Assembly (NCBI GenBank): GCA_004173355.1
Contig: SEAD01000022.1
Span: 1 to 48,317, forward strand
DNA: 48,317 nt
From: Chitinophagaceae bacterium
Lineage (GTDB): Bacteria > Bacteroidota > Bacteroidia > Chitinophagales > Chitinophagaceae
Reading direction: 5' to 3'
Shown piece after piece: positions 40,436 through 48,317 of this stretch. The translations under genes and the position numbers were made by a program. A model generated the notes under the pieces. The model saw only the letters and a list, made by a program, of their open reading frames with translations, searched no databases and was not told the origin of the DNA. The first letter of the stretch is position 1. Every line of letters begins with the position of its first letter.

Positions 40436-41457
40436 CGTACGGCCGGTTTTTTTGGTGATTCAAGTGAAAGCAATAAAGCCAGTGTTGCCCAGTTGGTCCC
40501 CGCTGCTGAAATAAACTGGCTGTCGCCATGCGGGAACCCGCTGTCAGCAAACGGTACAGAAGGGAATGATCTTGTTTTTACATACCATGATCCGTCACTG
40601 AACTGCGTTTGCAGGAGGTAACTGATCCCGCGCTGGTAGGCGATGTCTGTTGTGGGGATCGTCCCTGAAACTGCAAGTGCGTAAAGCGCCTGCCCTGTTG
40701 CGTAAGCGTCGGTCGGGAGTTGCGGCAATTGTGACCAGCCTCCGTTGGAACGCTGGTCGAGCAGCAGCGCGCGGCCTTGTGTCGTAATAAAGTTTGTATC
40801 GGCGCCGGCCCAGTGGAGGCCAAGTAACTGGAATGATTTTTCTTCGCTGGCAAGAGGGGTGGTTGTCTCCATCCAGTGGATTGCCCGGTCGAGACGTACG
40901 GACAGCTCGGTGTTATAGGATTCCGGAAGGTAGGCACGCAGGGCTTTGACTGCCATGGCCGTGGCCGAAAATGAATAGTATTCACTTGGGGGGCGGCCAT
41001 TCGGGCTGACCCAGTTTCCTGATTCGAGTTGGCGCGACATCAGGTTCCGCGCCAGTTGCACAATCCGTTTTTCGGCTTTGGTATTGGCAGAGGAAAATGC
41101 CCAGAGGTCATAACCACCGCCGATGGCAAGTGCGGCCGGGTCTTCGTTCTGTCCCAGCATAGCTGTCCGGCGTTTCCATGTTTTCCGGATGCTGCCGATC
41201 GCTTCATCGAAGGTGGAATCCGCAACTGCAAAGCCTTTCTCCCTTGCGAGGGAAAATGCCACGAGGCCCAGTCCCTGGCCATGACAGGAATGGCAGGGAT
41301 CGGCGTTGAAAAGGAATGTATGGCTGCTCGCTTCCAGCAGCGGCAGGCTTTTGCTGATTGCAGACCTCACCATCGCCGGATCATTCAGGCGCTCCGACAG
41401 CAAGCCGAAGCCGCTGGCGAAAACAACCATGATAAATATGAACAACCATTTTTTCAT
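40432..41457 (-). CDS. Exported alpha/alpha-toroid (squalene-cyclase/prenyltransferase-like) protein with one c-type heme motif
   Basis: A 341-residue protein. A signal sequence or anchor (MKKWLFIFIMVVFASGFGLL) is followed by CHSCH (55-59), a CxxCH heme-c site, in a helix. The rest (about 70-335) is a chain of helix pairs of the terpenoid cyclase/prenyltransferase toroid fold, with segments such as ESGNWVSPNGRPPSEYYSFS, LLDQRSNGGWSQLPQLPTDA, YATGQALYALAVSG and TQFSDGSWYVKTRS. The DxDD acid motif of squalene-hopene cyclase is not seen, so cyclase activity is unlikely. I know similar CxxCH-toroid proteins in Acidobacteriota, sometimes with ankyrin repeats, but no function for them. The ankyrin gene lies 5 nt upstream. 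Confidence 0.85.
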   Translation of the reverse strand: MKKWLFIFIMVVFASGFGLLSERLNDPAMVRSAISKSLPLLEASSHTFLFNADPCHSCHGQGLGLVAFSLAREKGFAVADSTFDEAIGSIRKTWKRRTAMLGQNEDPAALAIGGGYDLWAFSSANTKAEKRIVQLARNLMSRQLESGNWVSPNGRPPSEYYSFSATAMAVKALRAYLPESYNTELSVRLDRAIHWMETTTPLASEEKSFQLLGLHWAGADTNFITTQGRALLLDQRSNGGWSQLPQLPTDAYATGQALYALAVSGTIPTTDIAYQRGISYLLQTQFSDGSWYVKTRSFPSVPFADSGFPHGDSQFISAAGTNWATLALLLSLESPKKPAVR

Positions 41458-41462
41458 TCTTG

Positions 41463-42407
41463 TTATCGTGGCGTATATTTTTTTAACAGCGATACCGTTT
41501 TGGTTTCACCTTTTTTCCTCGCCCAGTCCAGCACCGACTCGCCATTGGATGCAACAAATTTTGGATCTGCACCGCGATCGATGAAAGCCTGTACAATATC
41601 CGGGTTGTCATGTTCATTGTAAACCGCCCACATTAACGGTGTAAACCCATCAATATCCGGACGGTTGATGTCAACGGTCCGGTCAAGCAACAGCTTTACG
41701 AGTTCCAGGTTGTCTGAAGTTGTTACATAGGAAATGGGAGTTACTTTATAAAGGTCGGGCGCGTTGGCATCGATGCCTTTATCCAGCAGCCACTTCACCA
41801 TGGGTAGATTCCCTGATTTCACTGCAGGGAAAAGGGCATTCAGCGAGTCACGCATCTTTTCGTGCAGGTTGCAGCCCGCGTTAACAAGCAGGTTAGCGCT
41901 GGTAGTATCACCATAGCCCGCAAGGCGGATCAGTGCGGTAGCGCCTTTTGCATTGACAGCGCCTGCATCCGCGCCGACCCCTAGCAGCAACCGGATGATG
42001 GCTGACTGGTTGCTCCCCACGCATGCAATGAGCAGAGCGCTGTTACCTTCTGAGGAGATGCTGTTGACCGCCGCACCCCTGCTGAGCAGCAGTGCTGCTT
42101 TTAGGGTGTCAGGCATGCTCCACATCAGTGCGGTCTCCTTCATCCCGTTGAGCTGGTTCACGTCCGCACCTGCATCAACCAGGATGGTCATCATCGCCGG
42201 ATGGGAATAGAGTGCTGCATATTTCAATACCCCGTCCCCGTCGCTGTCGGTCACATTCAGATCAGGATGGCCTGCAAGTATTTTTTTTACAAGCATGGTA
42301 TCACCGGACCTGATTGATTCCAGCAGGGACATAGCTGACTGCTGCGCGTCCATCCGGATGGATCCGGAAACGCAGGCGGCAAGAAGTATCACCAGTTTAA
42401 AATACAT
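41463..42407 (-). CDS. Exported ankyrin-repeat protein
   Basis: A 314-residue protein with a signal peptide (MYFKLVILLAACVSGSIRMD, cut near DAQQS) and about eight ankyrin repeats from residue 25 to the end. Typical repeat pieces are VLKYAALYSHPAMMTILVDA, GADVNQLNGMKETALMWSM, GNSALLIACVGSNQSAIIRL and GFTPLMWAVYNEHDNPDIVQ. Ankyrin stacks bind proteins; export to the periplasm means the partner is also outside the cytoplasm. The CxxCH-toroid gene begins 5 nt after its stop, so the two are one translational unit and probably bind one another (inference). A 64-nt gap separates it from the PAS sensor kinase, which is transcribed in the same direction and may head the operon. Confidence 0.9.
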   Translation of the reverse strand: MYFKLVILLAACVSGSIRMDAQQSAMSLLESIRSGDTMLVKKILAGHPDLNVTDSDGDGVLKYAALYSHPAMMTILVDAGADVNQLNGMKETALMWSMPDTLKAALLLSRGAAVNSISSEGNSALLIACVGSNQSAIIRLLLGVGADAGAVNAKGATALIRLAGYGDTTSANLLVNAGCNLHEKMRDSLNALFPAVKSGNLPMVKWLLDKGIDANAPDLYKVTPISYVTTSDNLELVKLLLDRTVDINRPDIDGFTPLMWAVYNEHDNPDIVQAFIDRGADPKFVASNGESVLDWARKKGETKTVSLLKKYTPR

Positions 42408-42471
42408 GCAGGGGTTTTTTGTAAAACTAGATGATCCGGTTATCCGTGCCTATACCCTCTTAGGGTTATAC

Positions 42472-44538
42472 TTACAGCTCCAGCGGCAGGATGAAATAAA
42501 ATTCCGATCCCTTGCCGGGATCGCTTGTAACACCAATAGTGCCCTCGTGGCGGTGGATGATTTCGGCACTCAGGTAAAGTCCGATCCCGAAACCGCTGAT
42601 CCGGCGCCGCTGGCTGTCCACGCGGTAATACCGCTCAAATATCCGCGGCTGGTCTTCTGCCGACACACCGATACCTTCATCCGCCACGGTGATTTTTACC
42701 TTGCCGCCCATCTGTATGCAGCTGAGTTCTATATTGGTGTTTGGGTCAGAATATTTTATGGCATTGCTGAGCAGGTTGGAAATCACGCTTCCGATTTTTT
42801 CGCGGTCGGCATGAACAATTGTACTGCTGCAGGCATGCAGTTGTATGGACTGGTTTTTTGCGGTAAAATTCAGTTCATCGATGATTTCAGCAACCAGTAT
42901 TTCAATATCAAAACGAGTTTTTTCGAGATGTACCTTACCGGATTCCAGTCGGGATACATTCAGGAACCCATTGATGAGTTTTGCCATTTTTTTGACCTGG
43001 GCACTTGCTTTCTGCAATGCCACCTGCATGAACTGTTCATTTGGCTTTTCCTGTTTTGCCTGTGCCATCTGCAGCACTGCGGAGATAGACGTAAGCGGTG
43101 TTTTGAGTTCATGGCTGACCATCCCGATGAAATCATTTTTCCGCAGTTCATCGAGTTTCTTTTCATTGATATCGAGTATCGTGCCCGAAATTTCGGACGG
43201 GTTTCCCGTTTTATCATGGCTGATCATCCCAGTAGCCCGGATCCATTTCCTGTCACTTCCATCAGCCGGTTGTATTTCCATATCCATTTCAAAGGGTCGC
43301 ATAGTCTCGATAGCGGCGCGCCCTGCTTCCTGCAGCTTCTGGTGGTATTCAGGTAAAACGATTGCGAGTACTTCGGCAAAGGGTTTGTCTACCCCTGCGG
43401 GAAAGCCATAGATCTCCGCCCCCCTGTCGGATAGGCTAATGGTGTGCGTCTTCAGGTTTGCCTTCCAGGTGCCCAGTTCGGCCGTAGCTACTGCCATGCG
43501 CAACTGCTCATAGGTCTTGCTGAGTGTTTTCCGGGAACGCACCTGGTCTGTTACGTCAGAGGTAATAACGATGATGCCTACGATGGCCGAATGTTTGTCC
43601 CGGTATGGTTCGAATACAATATTCTGGTAAAAAACTTCCTTTTCTTCTTTCCGGAAAAATTCAAGCCGTTGTTCATTTGCATGGAAGGTGGTGCCCGCAG
43701 TGTACACTTCCTTCAGTACATCCTCGAACCCGATGCCGCGTATTTCCGGTACAACATCAAATACCGGCTGTTCCATCAGTTCCGCTTCAGATTTGCCAAG
43801 CAGGTCAAGCATCATGCTGTTGGCTACATCCACCCGGTAATCGGGACCAAGCAGCATACACATGGCTACCGGTGCCTGCCGGATAATATTGCGGACATTC
43901 TTTTCCGTTTCATCCAGTCGCTCCACTGCGGATATGAGTTCTTCATTTGCGGTTTTGAGTTCCTCGCTGCTGGACCGGAGCTGTTGTTCGTATTGCAGTT
44001 TTTGTGTGGTCTCGATGGTGATGACCAGGATGCCCCGCACCCTGCCGGTGAGGTCACGTATGGGACTGTACGAGAAATCAAACCAGCAGTTTTCGGTATG
44101 CCCATGCCTTTCGCTCGGGATCAGCATATCTTCAAAGTGCATGGCTTCGCCATTCATTACCCGATTGAACATAGGTCCGAGCAGGTGCCATGATTCAGGA
44201 TACACATCCTGTACATTGGTGCACATGGCAGAGGGGTGTTTACTCCATCCCATCAATGGGATAAATGCATCGTTGTAAAAATGGAAAAGTCCCTGGCTCC
44301 AGGCGATGCCCATTGCAAACGGGCAGGCGAGCAGGTTAGCCACACTTACCTTGAGCTCGCCCGGCCAGCCTTCGGGATCGCCGAGCGGGTGACCTGAAAA
44401 GTCCATCGACCGTAGCAGTTCGCCTGCCAGGCCGCCGTCCTGCAGGAAGGGCTGGTTATTTAGCGTGTTGAGGGACAAGATTTGCAGCAGTTTTTTGATG
44501 TGGTCCACCCCTAATTTAGCGGAGTTTTTAATCACCAC
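42472..44538 (-). CDS. Soluble multi-PAS sensor histidine kinase
   Basis: A kinase of up to 688 residues without membrane helices. Three PAS-like domains (about 65-180, 215-330 and 345-460) precede the core. The first has the MDFSGHPLGDPEGWPGELK opening common to Bacteroidota PAS kinases; the second and third end in PAC-type segments (GIIVITSDVTDQ, SGTILDINEKK). His476 is in VSHELKTPLTS; the N-box is in NLLSNAIKYSDP and the glycine box in RRISGFGIGLYLSAEII. The start is uncertain: 44538 is a GTG, and the PAS family similarity only begins near residue 30; a GTG at codon 11 is another choice. Two adjacent hairpins lie 63-109 nt upstream. No response regulator is adjacent. Confidence 0.88.
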   Translation of the reverse strand: MVIKNSAKLGVDHIKKLLQILSLNTLNNQPFLQDGGLAGELLRSMDFSGHPLGDPEGWPGELKVSVANLLACPFAMGIAWSQGLFHFYNDAFIPLMGWSKHPSAMCTNVQDVYPESWHLLGPMFNRVMNGEAMHFEDMLIPSERHGHTENCWFDFSYSPIRDLTGRVRGILVITIETTQKLQYEQQLRSSSEELKTANEELISAVERLDETEKNVRNIIRQAPVAMCMLLGPDYRVDVANSMMLDLLGKSEAELMEQPVFDVVPEIRGIGFEDVLKEVYTAGTTFHANEQRLEFFRKEEKEVFYQNIVFEPYRDKHSAIVGIIVITSDVTDQVRSRKTLSKTYEQLRMAVATAELGTWKANLKTHTISLSDRGAEIYGFPAGVDKPFAEVLAIVLPEYHQKLQEAGRAAIETMRPFEMDMEIQPADGSDRKWIRATGMISHDKTGNPSEISGTILDINEKKLDELRKNDFIGMVSHELKTPLTSISAVLQMAQAKQEKPNEQFMQVALQKASAQVKKMAKLINGFLNVSRLESGKVHLEKTRFDIEILVAEIIDELNFTAKNQSIQLHACSSTIVHADREKIGSVISNLLSNAIKYSDPNTNIELSCIQMGGKVKITVADEGIGVSAEDQPRIFERYYRVDSQRRRISGFGIGLYLSAEIIHRHEGTIGVTSDPGKGSEFYFILPLEL

Positions 44539-44600
44539 AGCAATTACACCTATCTATTTTATGGGCGGCTGGTTTTAAACGGGAAAATCGGGGAATCTTA

Positions 44601-44647
44601 CGGCTGTAGCGGTTTACAGCCGATGGTTTTTACCTGTGGAAAACCAT
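44601..44647. repeat. Two adjacent perfect hairpins in the gap upstream of the PAS kinase
   Basis: CGGCTGTA (44601-44608) pairs with TACAGCCG (44615-44622) around GCGGTT, and immediately after it ATGGTTTT (44623-44630) pairs with AAAACCAT (44640-44647) around TACCTGTGG. Two touching 8-bp perfect hairpins in non-coding DNA suggest a folded RNA element or binding sites. Neither is followed by a T-run, so they do not look like terminators. Confidence 0.5.
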
Positions 44648-44712
44648 GACTACCGTTTTTAAACACCTGTTTAACCCGGGGTGCTGACGTCGACGGGCCA
44701 TTACGAGGTTGG

Positions 44713-44757
44713 AAAAAATAACCCGTTTCCCTGCCATGAAAAGGCGGAAACGGGTTA
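44713..44757 (-). terminator. Strong terminator after the DinB-family gene
   Basis: TAACCCGTTTCC (44719-44730) and GGAAACGGGTTA (44746-44757) form a 12-bp stem, extended by GCC/GGC inside. On the minus strand it is followed by TTTTTT. It begins 23 nt past the stop codon of the DinB gene. Confidence 0.85.
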
Positions 44758-44780
44758 CTGAAAAAAAATTGCAATTGCGG

Positions 44781-45281
44781 TTAAAATCCCTGGTCATCAG
44801 CGGAAGGGCCGTACACGGAAGGCACCCTGATCTGGTTCATGCGCATATAAACTGTCAGCTGTCCGCGATGGTGGACCCAGTGGTTGATCGTTTCCCCGAT
44901 TCCCTGCAACTTGCCAACGCTCCACACTTTCTGTCCGTTTTGCTTCAACACGAAGTCAGTTTTTATCTGCTCTTCAGTTATATTTTCAAGTGCTGTTATG
45001 GCGTCTTTGAAACCCTTGTCGTACTGCTGCAACAGGCTTTCGGTATCCTTGAATTCAAAGTGGGGATATGTTGCAAGATCTATTTCCGAATCGGTAATCA
45101 TTGCAGAAATCCAGCCCGGCATTTCTGCCACCAGCAGAGTGAGATAGCCCATCTGCATGGAGGTTTCATGCGGCTTGAAATCAAACAGGTCCCTGCGGAT
45201 GCCTTCAAGGCATTTACGGGTTGAGGCGTCCTCAGCCTTAAGCTCGGCGATATAAAGCTGGCGTATTGTTTTGTTGTCCAT
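44781..45281 (-). CDS. DinB-family (DUF664-like) protein
   Basis: A 166-residue four-helix-bundle protein of the DinB/YfiT superfamily, whose members use three histidines to hold a metal and some of which act as thiol-dependent S-transferases. Here the C-terminal histidines are clear (INHWVHHRGQLTVYMRM), while the first histidine position falls in MGYLTLLVAEMPGWIS and appears to be leucine. Metal binding and activity are therefore uncertain. I start at the ATG at 45281 (MDNKTIRQLYIAELK); 27 in-frame codons upstream cover the promoter region. It is a single gene ended by a strong terminator. No specific substrate is known. Confidence 0.88.
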   Translation of the reverse strand: MDNKTIRQLYIAELKAEDASTRKCLEGIRRDLFDFKPHETSMQMGYLTLLVAEMPGWISAMITDSEIDLATYPHFEFKDTESLLQQYDKGFKDAITALENITEEQIKTDFVLKQNGQKVWSVGKLQGIGETINHWVHHRGQLTVYMRMNQIRVPSVYGPSADDQGF

Positions 45282-45380
45282 ATGATAAGTTTTGGGGTAT
45301 TGAAGACAAATATTCCGCCAGAATACCGGTGGCAGGAGGTTGACAAGAGCCTGATCAAACACAGTTATGTCCTCAACGCA

Positions 45381-46397
45381 TCAGCGGGCTGAAGTTTGCA
45401 GCCATTTCCTCCAATCCCCGGCTACGCGATCCCAGTTGAATACATTGTAGTCGCTGCTGCCATCCGGTTTTACCGGAAAAAAATTGTGATCAAGGCCGAA
45501 GTAATCCCTGAATGTGAAATTGGTTTTCCTCAGGCGAATGGCTTCCAGCCGCAGGTAGTCCATCCCCTGCACCGAGCCATAGTCACGGGAACCATAAGTA
45601 ATAAGAACCGGAATACTCATTTTTTTCAGGTATTCAATTGGTGCGGGATGAGAGAAGCTGAACAATGACTTATTGGTATCGCCTCCATTGTTGCCTGTGC
45701 TTGCAGGCGACTCAATGACCTGTTGCCAGTATTCGAATATATTTTCCGTAATCCTGTTTGAATCCGTTTCATTCATTCGTGCACGGGCAAGAATAGTGCT
45801 TATACGGCCAAGTGGGTTTCCTCCGGAAAAAATAAGGGCTGTGACGGGCCGGTAGCTGGCGGCGATCCTTGCTGCAATTACACTACCTTCCGAATGGCCT
45901 GCGATTACCAATTCTTTTTTAGATACCCAAGGTTGTTTGCGCAGGTGGTCGAGTACATTAATATTCCTCGCTTCGTAAAACCCAGGGAAGTTCTGTGTTG
46001 TGTATTTTTCCGGTGCAAGCCCGGCCGGGTCTGCATAACCAAGGTCCGGATTCAGTCTGACCTGTTCCGCAACAACCGGAATCCCTGGCTTGCCAATAAT
46101 TACCAGGTGGTAGTCGGTAGCCAGGCTATCAGTATTGAATACAAATACCGGATAATTACCCTTCTGCCCGTTGTCGTTATAAGTTACAACCAGTGGTATG
46201 GGCAAACTGCCCTGGCAAAAAAGGAAAAGTGGTTTTGTCTTTCGCTCATCCCCTTTCTTAGATTTCACAAGTACATCGACAGTATCATTCCTGAACACAA
46301 CCTGCACATGGCGAAAGCCGAGACTGTCAATCAGGTTCAGTTGCGCAAAAGAAACAGCGCTGTAAAAAAAGCAAAAAATGGAGATAGCAATTTTCAT
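45381..46397 (-). CDS. Secreted alpha/beta hydrolase
   Basis: A 338-residue exported hydrolase with a signal peptide (MKIAISIFCFFYSAVSFA, cut before QLNL). The nucleophile elbow is GHSEGS, with the serine in LVIAGHSEGSVIAA. The acid is probably in ITYGSRDYGSV and the histidine in YFGLDHNFFP, giving a full catalytic triad. The fold is that of peptidase S9-like or esterase-like proteins, and the substrate cannot be told. It is divergent from the thioredoxin-fold gene at 46569, with a 171-nt gap in which I see no clear operator. It lies 99 nt from the DinB gene and may be transcribed separately. Confidence 0.9.
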   Translation of the reverse strand: MKIAISIFCFFYSAVSFAQLNLIDSLGFRHVQVVFRNDTVDVLVKSKKGDERKTKPLFLFCQGSLPIPLVVTYNDNGQKGNYPVFVFNTDSLATDYHLVIIGKPGIPVVAEQVRLNPDLGYADPAGLAPEKYTTQNFPGFYEARNINVLDHLRKQPWVSKKELVIAGHSEGSVIAARIAASYRPVTALIFSGGNPLGRISTILARARMNETDSNRITENIFEYWQQVIESPASTGNNGGDTNKSLFSFSHPAPIEYLKKMSIPVLITYGSRDYGSVQGMDYLRLEAIRLRKTNFTFRDYFGLDHNFFPVKPDGSSDYNVFNWDRVAGDWRKWLQTSAR

Positions 46398-46568
46398 TTG
46401 ATATCAGGCTGGATGTTTCGTATTGAAGATAATGAATGCGGAACTGTGAACCTGAATCATCCTGGATCGCGCTAAATATGTCACTGACCTTGTGCCAAAC
46501 ATCCGTTTTTTATAAATCCCTTTCCGGAATTGTAGCGTATTCCCGTCACAAGTCCTTAAGTTTAATGA

Positions 46569-47696
46569 ATGAAATGTTTTTACGGAATACTTGCTGGCCT
46601 CATCACCTGTGCCAGCACCCATGCACAGGTGGCAGAAAAAACACTCCACCAATTCCGCCGGCTCAACAATATCAGCTGCGAGGTACGATCGGCCGGCACC
46701 AACATCTTCACCGGTGAGCTGTTTACCGATACCTTATCCATTTACCTGACGCATGGCGCGGACGGTAACTGGATTTTCAGACGGAAGGGTACGAGGGAAG
46801 ACCGATGGTTTTACAATAATAAACTTGTAATACTCGATCCCGCTGCAAAGACCTACCGGATAAAATTAGATACCATGCATCGGGGCAGCATCGGACTCCC
46901 CGTACTTGCGCTGATGATGGACCAGCTGGAAATTAATCTGGAGAAGAAACACCCGCTTGAAACCCTGCCGGATACCGTGATCCGAAACCAGCCCTGCTCG
47001 AGGTTCCGCATCACTACCTACCAGATGGAAAAAAAGGGGAAACGTTGCTATAACTCGGTCACTTTTGCCGTGGAAAAAAAAGGCCTGCTGCCCTTGTACT
47101 ACCTGCAGCAGGGTGCGGGATTTATTGATGGCACCGATGTTTATATCAACCAGCATGACGAGTACAGCTTTTCCAATTACAAACCCAACAACAGCAGGTT
47201 CATGGATATTACAGCATTAACCCTGCCCGCAGATTATGTTGCTGAAACCCCGTCCACGGCCGGATCCATGTTACAGACAGGCGTCGACGCACCGGATATC
47301 CGGCTGACGGACCTGACGGGTAAACATACCAGCCTGAAAGACCTTCGGGGTAAAACCGTCCTGCTCATGTTCACTGACAATGGCTGCGGTTATTGTGCGA
47401 TGTCGATAGAACCGGTGAACCAGCTCTATGCTTCCTATAAAAACCGCGGGGTAGAGGTTGTCAATGTCAATGCATTTGACACGCCCGAGGCGATAGCGAT
47501 ATACAACAAGAAGTATAAGGTGGCCTACAATAGTTTCAAACCCGGCAGTTCAACCGTGCAGGAGTACCGGGTACAGGGTTATCCAAAATTCTATGTGGTT
47601 GACGCCGTCGGGAAAATTACAAAAGGTTATAGTGGATACAGCAATGACCTGCAACAACAACTGTCTGCGATTATCGACAGCTCACTGGCGCGCTGA
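46569..47696 (+). CDS. Secreted thioredoxin-fold protein with an N-terminal LolA-like domain
   Basis: A 375-residue protein with a signal peptide (MKCFYGILAGLITCASTHA, cut before QVAE). Residues about 24-215 form a beta-rich domain that resembles the LolA/LolB or DUF2092-type fold (EDRWFYNNKLVILDPAAKTY, VEKKGLLPLYYLQQ). Residues about 235-375 are a TlpA/AhpC-like thioredoxin domain: PDIRLTDLTGKHTSLKDLRG, active site CGYC (273-276) in FTDNGCGYCAMS, and the cis-proline in GYPKFYVVD. It should reduce or exchange disulfides in the periplasm. The substrate may be a lipid-carrier-bound protein, but that is inference. The N-terminal assignment is by pattern only. Confidence 0.85.
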   Translation: MKCFYGILAGLITCASTHAQVAEKTLHQFRRLNNISCEVRSAGTNIFTGELFTDTLSIYLTHGADGNWIFRRKGTREDRWFYNNKLVILDPAAKTYRIKLDTMHRGSIGLPVLALMMDQLEINLEKKHPLETLPDTVIRNQPCSRFRITTYQMEKKGKRCYNSVTFAVEKKGLLPLYYLQQGAGFIDGTDVYINQHDEYSFSNYKPNNSRFMDITALTLPADYVAETPSTAGSMLQTGVDAPDIRLTDLTGKHTSLKDLRGKTVLLMFTDNGCGYCAMSIEPVNQLYASYKNRGVEVVNVNAFDTPEAIAIYNKKYKVAYNSFKPGSSTVQEYRVQGYPKFYVVDAVGKITKGYSGYSNDLQQQLSAIIDSSLAR

Positions 47697-47756
47697 CGGT
47701 CAAACCTGCAAACGTTTTTGATTCAACGGGAATACATTAATTTAGGATGGTTATTT

Positions 47757-48317
47757 ATGCATTCCCGATTTCCCTTGTTTTTTGTCGCCCTGTTGCGCGT
47801 TGCTTTCCTGTGGTGCCTCTGCGTGATCTGTGGAGGGGTTGATGCACAACACATCACCCATCTCCATCCGGAAGGGTATAATGTGCAGAAGGAAATCACC
47901 TGTATCGATTCGGTCTGGTATTTCCATAAGGAAGAAGGCAATTTTCCACTGACGGATACCAAAGGATGGGACTCGTTGCGGAACACTTCGGCCATACAGT
48001 TCGACTCACCCCGCGGCTGGAATGGGATCGGCTGGTTTGGTATGTGGGTAAAAGCGGACACCAGCCTCATCGGGAAGAAAATGTCGTTCCGTATCAATCA
48101 CGATGGGGCCTCGGAGATATTTGTCGATGGCAGACAGGTTGGCGGGTACGGCAAACTGGGTTCATCAAAAGAACAAATGGAAGCGGTGCGTGCGCCAAGG
48201 GACCTGATCCCGATGTGGTTTACCGATACTGCCCCGCACCTCATTGTGATCCATTATTCCAATTTCTTCGATCTGTACCCGGCCTTCAGGGGTTTCCAGG
48301 TCTGGATCGGTGATTAC
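47757..48317 (+). CDS. Exported protein, cut by the window end (N-terminal 187 residues)
   Basis: An open frame from the ATG at 47757 to the last base with no stop codon. It begins with a signal sequence (MHSRFPLFFVALLRVAFLWC then LCVICGGVDAQ). The next 150 residues form a beta-sandwich-like domain with KMSFRINHDGASEIFVDGRQ and VGGYGKLGSS, similar to galactose-binding-like ligand domains. Such a domain is common at the front of Bacteroidota 7TM sensor kinases, phosphatases and cyclases. The rest of the protein lies outside the window, so its class is open; a membrane sensor is likeliest. It starts 60 nt after the thioredoxin-fold gene. Confidence 0.8.
   Translation, partial: MHSRFPLFFVALLRVAFLWCLCVICGGVDAQHITHLHPEGYNVQKEITCIDSVWYFHKEEGNFPLTDTKGWDSLRNTSAIQFDSPRGWNGIGWFGMWVKADTSLIGKKMSFRINHDGASEIFVDGRQVGGYGKLGSSKEQMEAVRAPRDLIPMWFTDTAPHLIVIHYSNFFDLYPAFRGFQVWIGDY

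Noticed and set aside
40432-41457. Calling the toroid protein a squalene-hopene cyclase
   Set aside because: It is about half the length of a cyclase and lacks the DxDD catalytic motif.

Overview
The window reads as a chromosomal stretch of a Bacteroidota bacterium, most likely a Chitinophagaceae-type member with about 50% GC. Four things support this. Many secreted proteins have signal peptides ending in F-A-Q or S-A-Q. There are a small ribosomal protein bTHX, an HU protein, a DUF4286 protein and TPR-type sensor kinases. Several intergenic regions carry the Bacteroidota promoter pattern TTTG-N19-21-TAnnTTTG. Methionine synthase is split into two genes. I see no tRNA, rRNA, CRISPR array, insertion sequence or prophage gene, so this is mainly stable chromosome rather than an island. 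No stretch longer than 300 bases lacks a gene; the longest gaps are 10619-10913, 17966-18234 and 44539-44780, and their contents are described.

Layout. 33-4328 (minus): a transmembrane Ser/Thr kinase, an FHA/trypsin-like membrane protease, and a serine beta-lactamase-fold lipoprotein. 4443-7117 (plus): a TPR sensor kinase with its NarL-type response regulator. 7175-9988 (plus): UMP kinase, a membrane-anchored coiled-coil protein and pyridoxamine phosphate oxidase. 10124-12036 (minus): bTHX, HU, a DUF4286 protein and exonuclease III. 12128-13768 (plus): a LOG-family nucleosidase, a SemiSWEET sugar transporter and a HAD phosphatase. 13865-23704 (minus): an HNH protein, split MetH with a structured leader, RecR, an Ig-like lipoprotein, and a UvrD-type helicase-nuclease.

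23770-34140: an SRPBCC protein, a GH20 hexosaminidase, an M48 protease, a secreted protein of unknown function, an AraC regulator next to an SDR oxidoreductase, a TPR membrane protein, a secreted VOC-fold protein and another secreted unknown. 34141-39473: a second TPR histidine kinase converging on a run (minus) of GAF sensor kinase, pentapeptide-repeat protein and FeS-BCP-type photolyase. 39620-45281 (minus): a PPOX-fold stress protein, an ankyrin / CxxCH-toroid gene pair, a three-PAS soluble sensor kinase and a DinB protein. 45381 to the end: a secreted alpha/beta hydrolase, a secreted thioredoxin-fold protein and the start of a secreted or sensor protein cut by the window edge.

What stands out. 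(1) A two-gene exported module, 40432-42407, pairs an ankyrin-repeat protein with an alpha/alpha-toroid protein that carries a single c-type heme motif; a small ORF is joined to it by an ATGA overlap. This is my best candidate for an undescribed system. (2) A photolyase of the bacterial FeS-BCP type has only one cysteine, so it cannot hold the family's iron-sulfur cluster. It lies downstream of a sensor kinase and a pentapeptide protein joined as TAA-ATG. (3) Two operator-like palindromes sharing the core TGTT-N-AACA lie in the xth/LOG divergent promoter. (4) The split metH has a long leader with three hairpins. All function calls come from reading motifs by eye; no database search was run.
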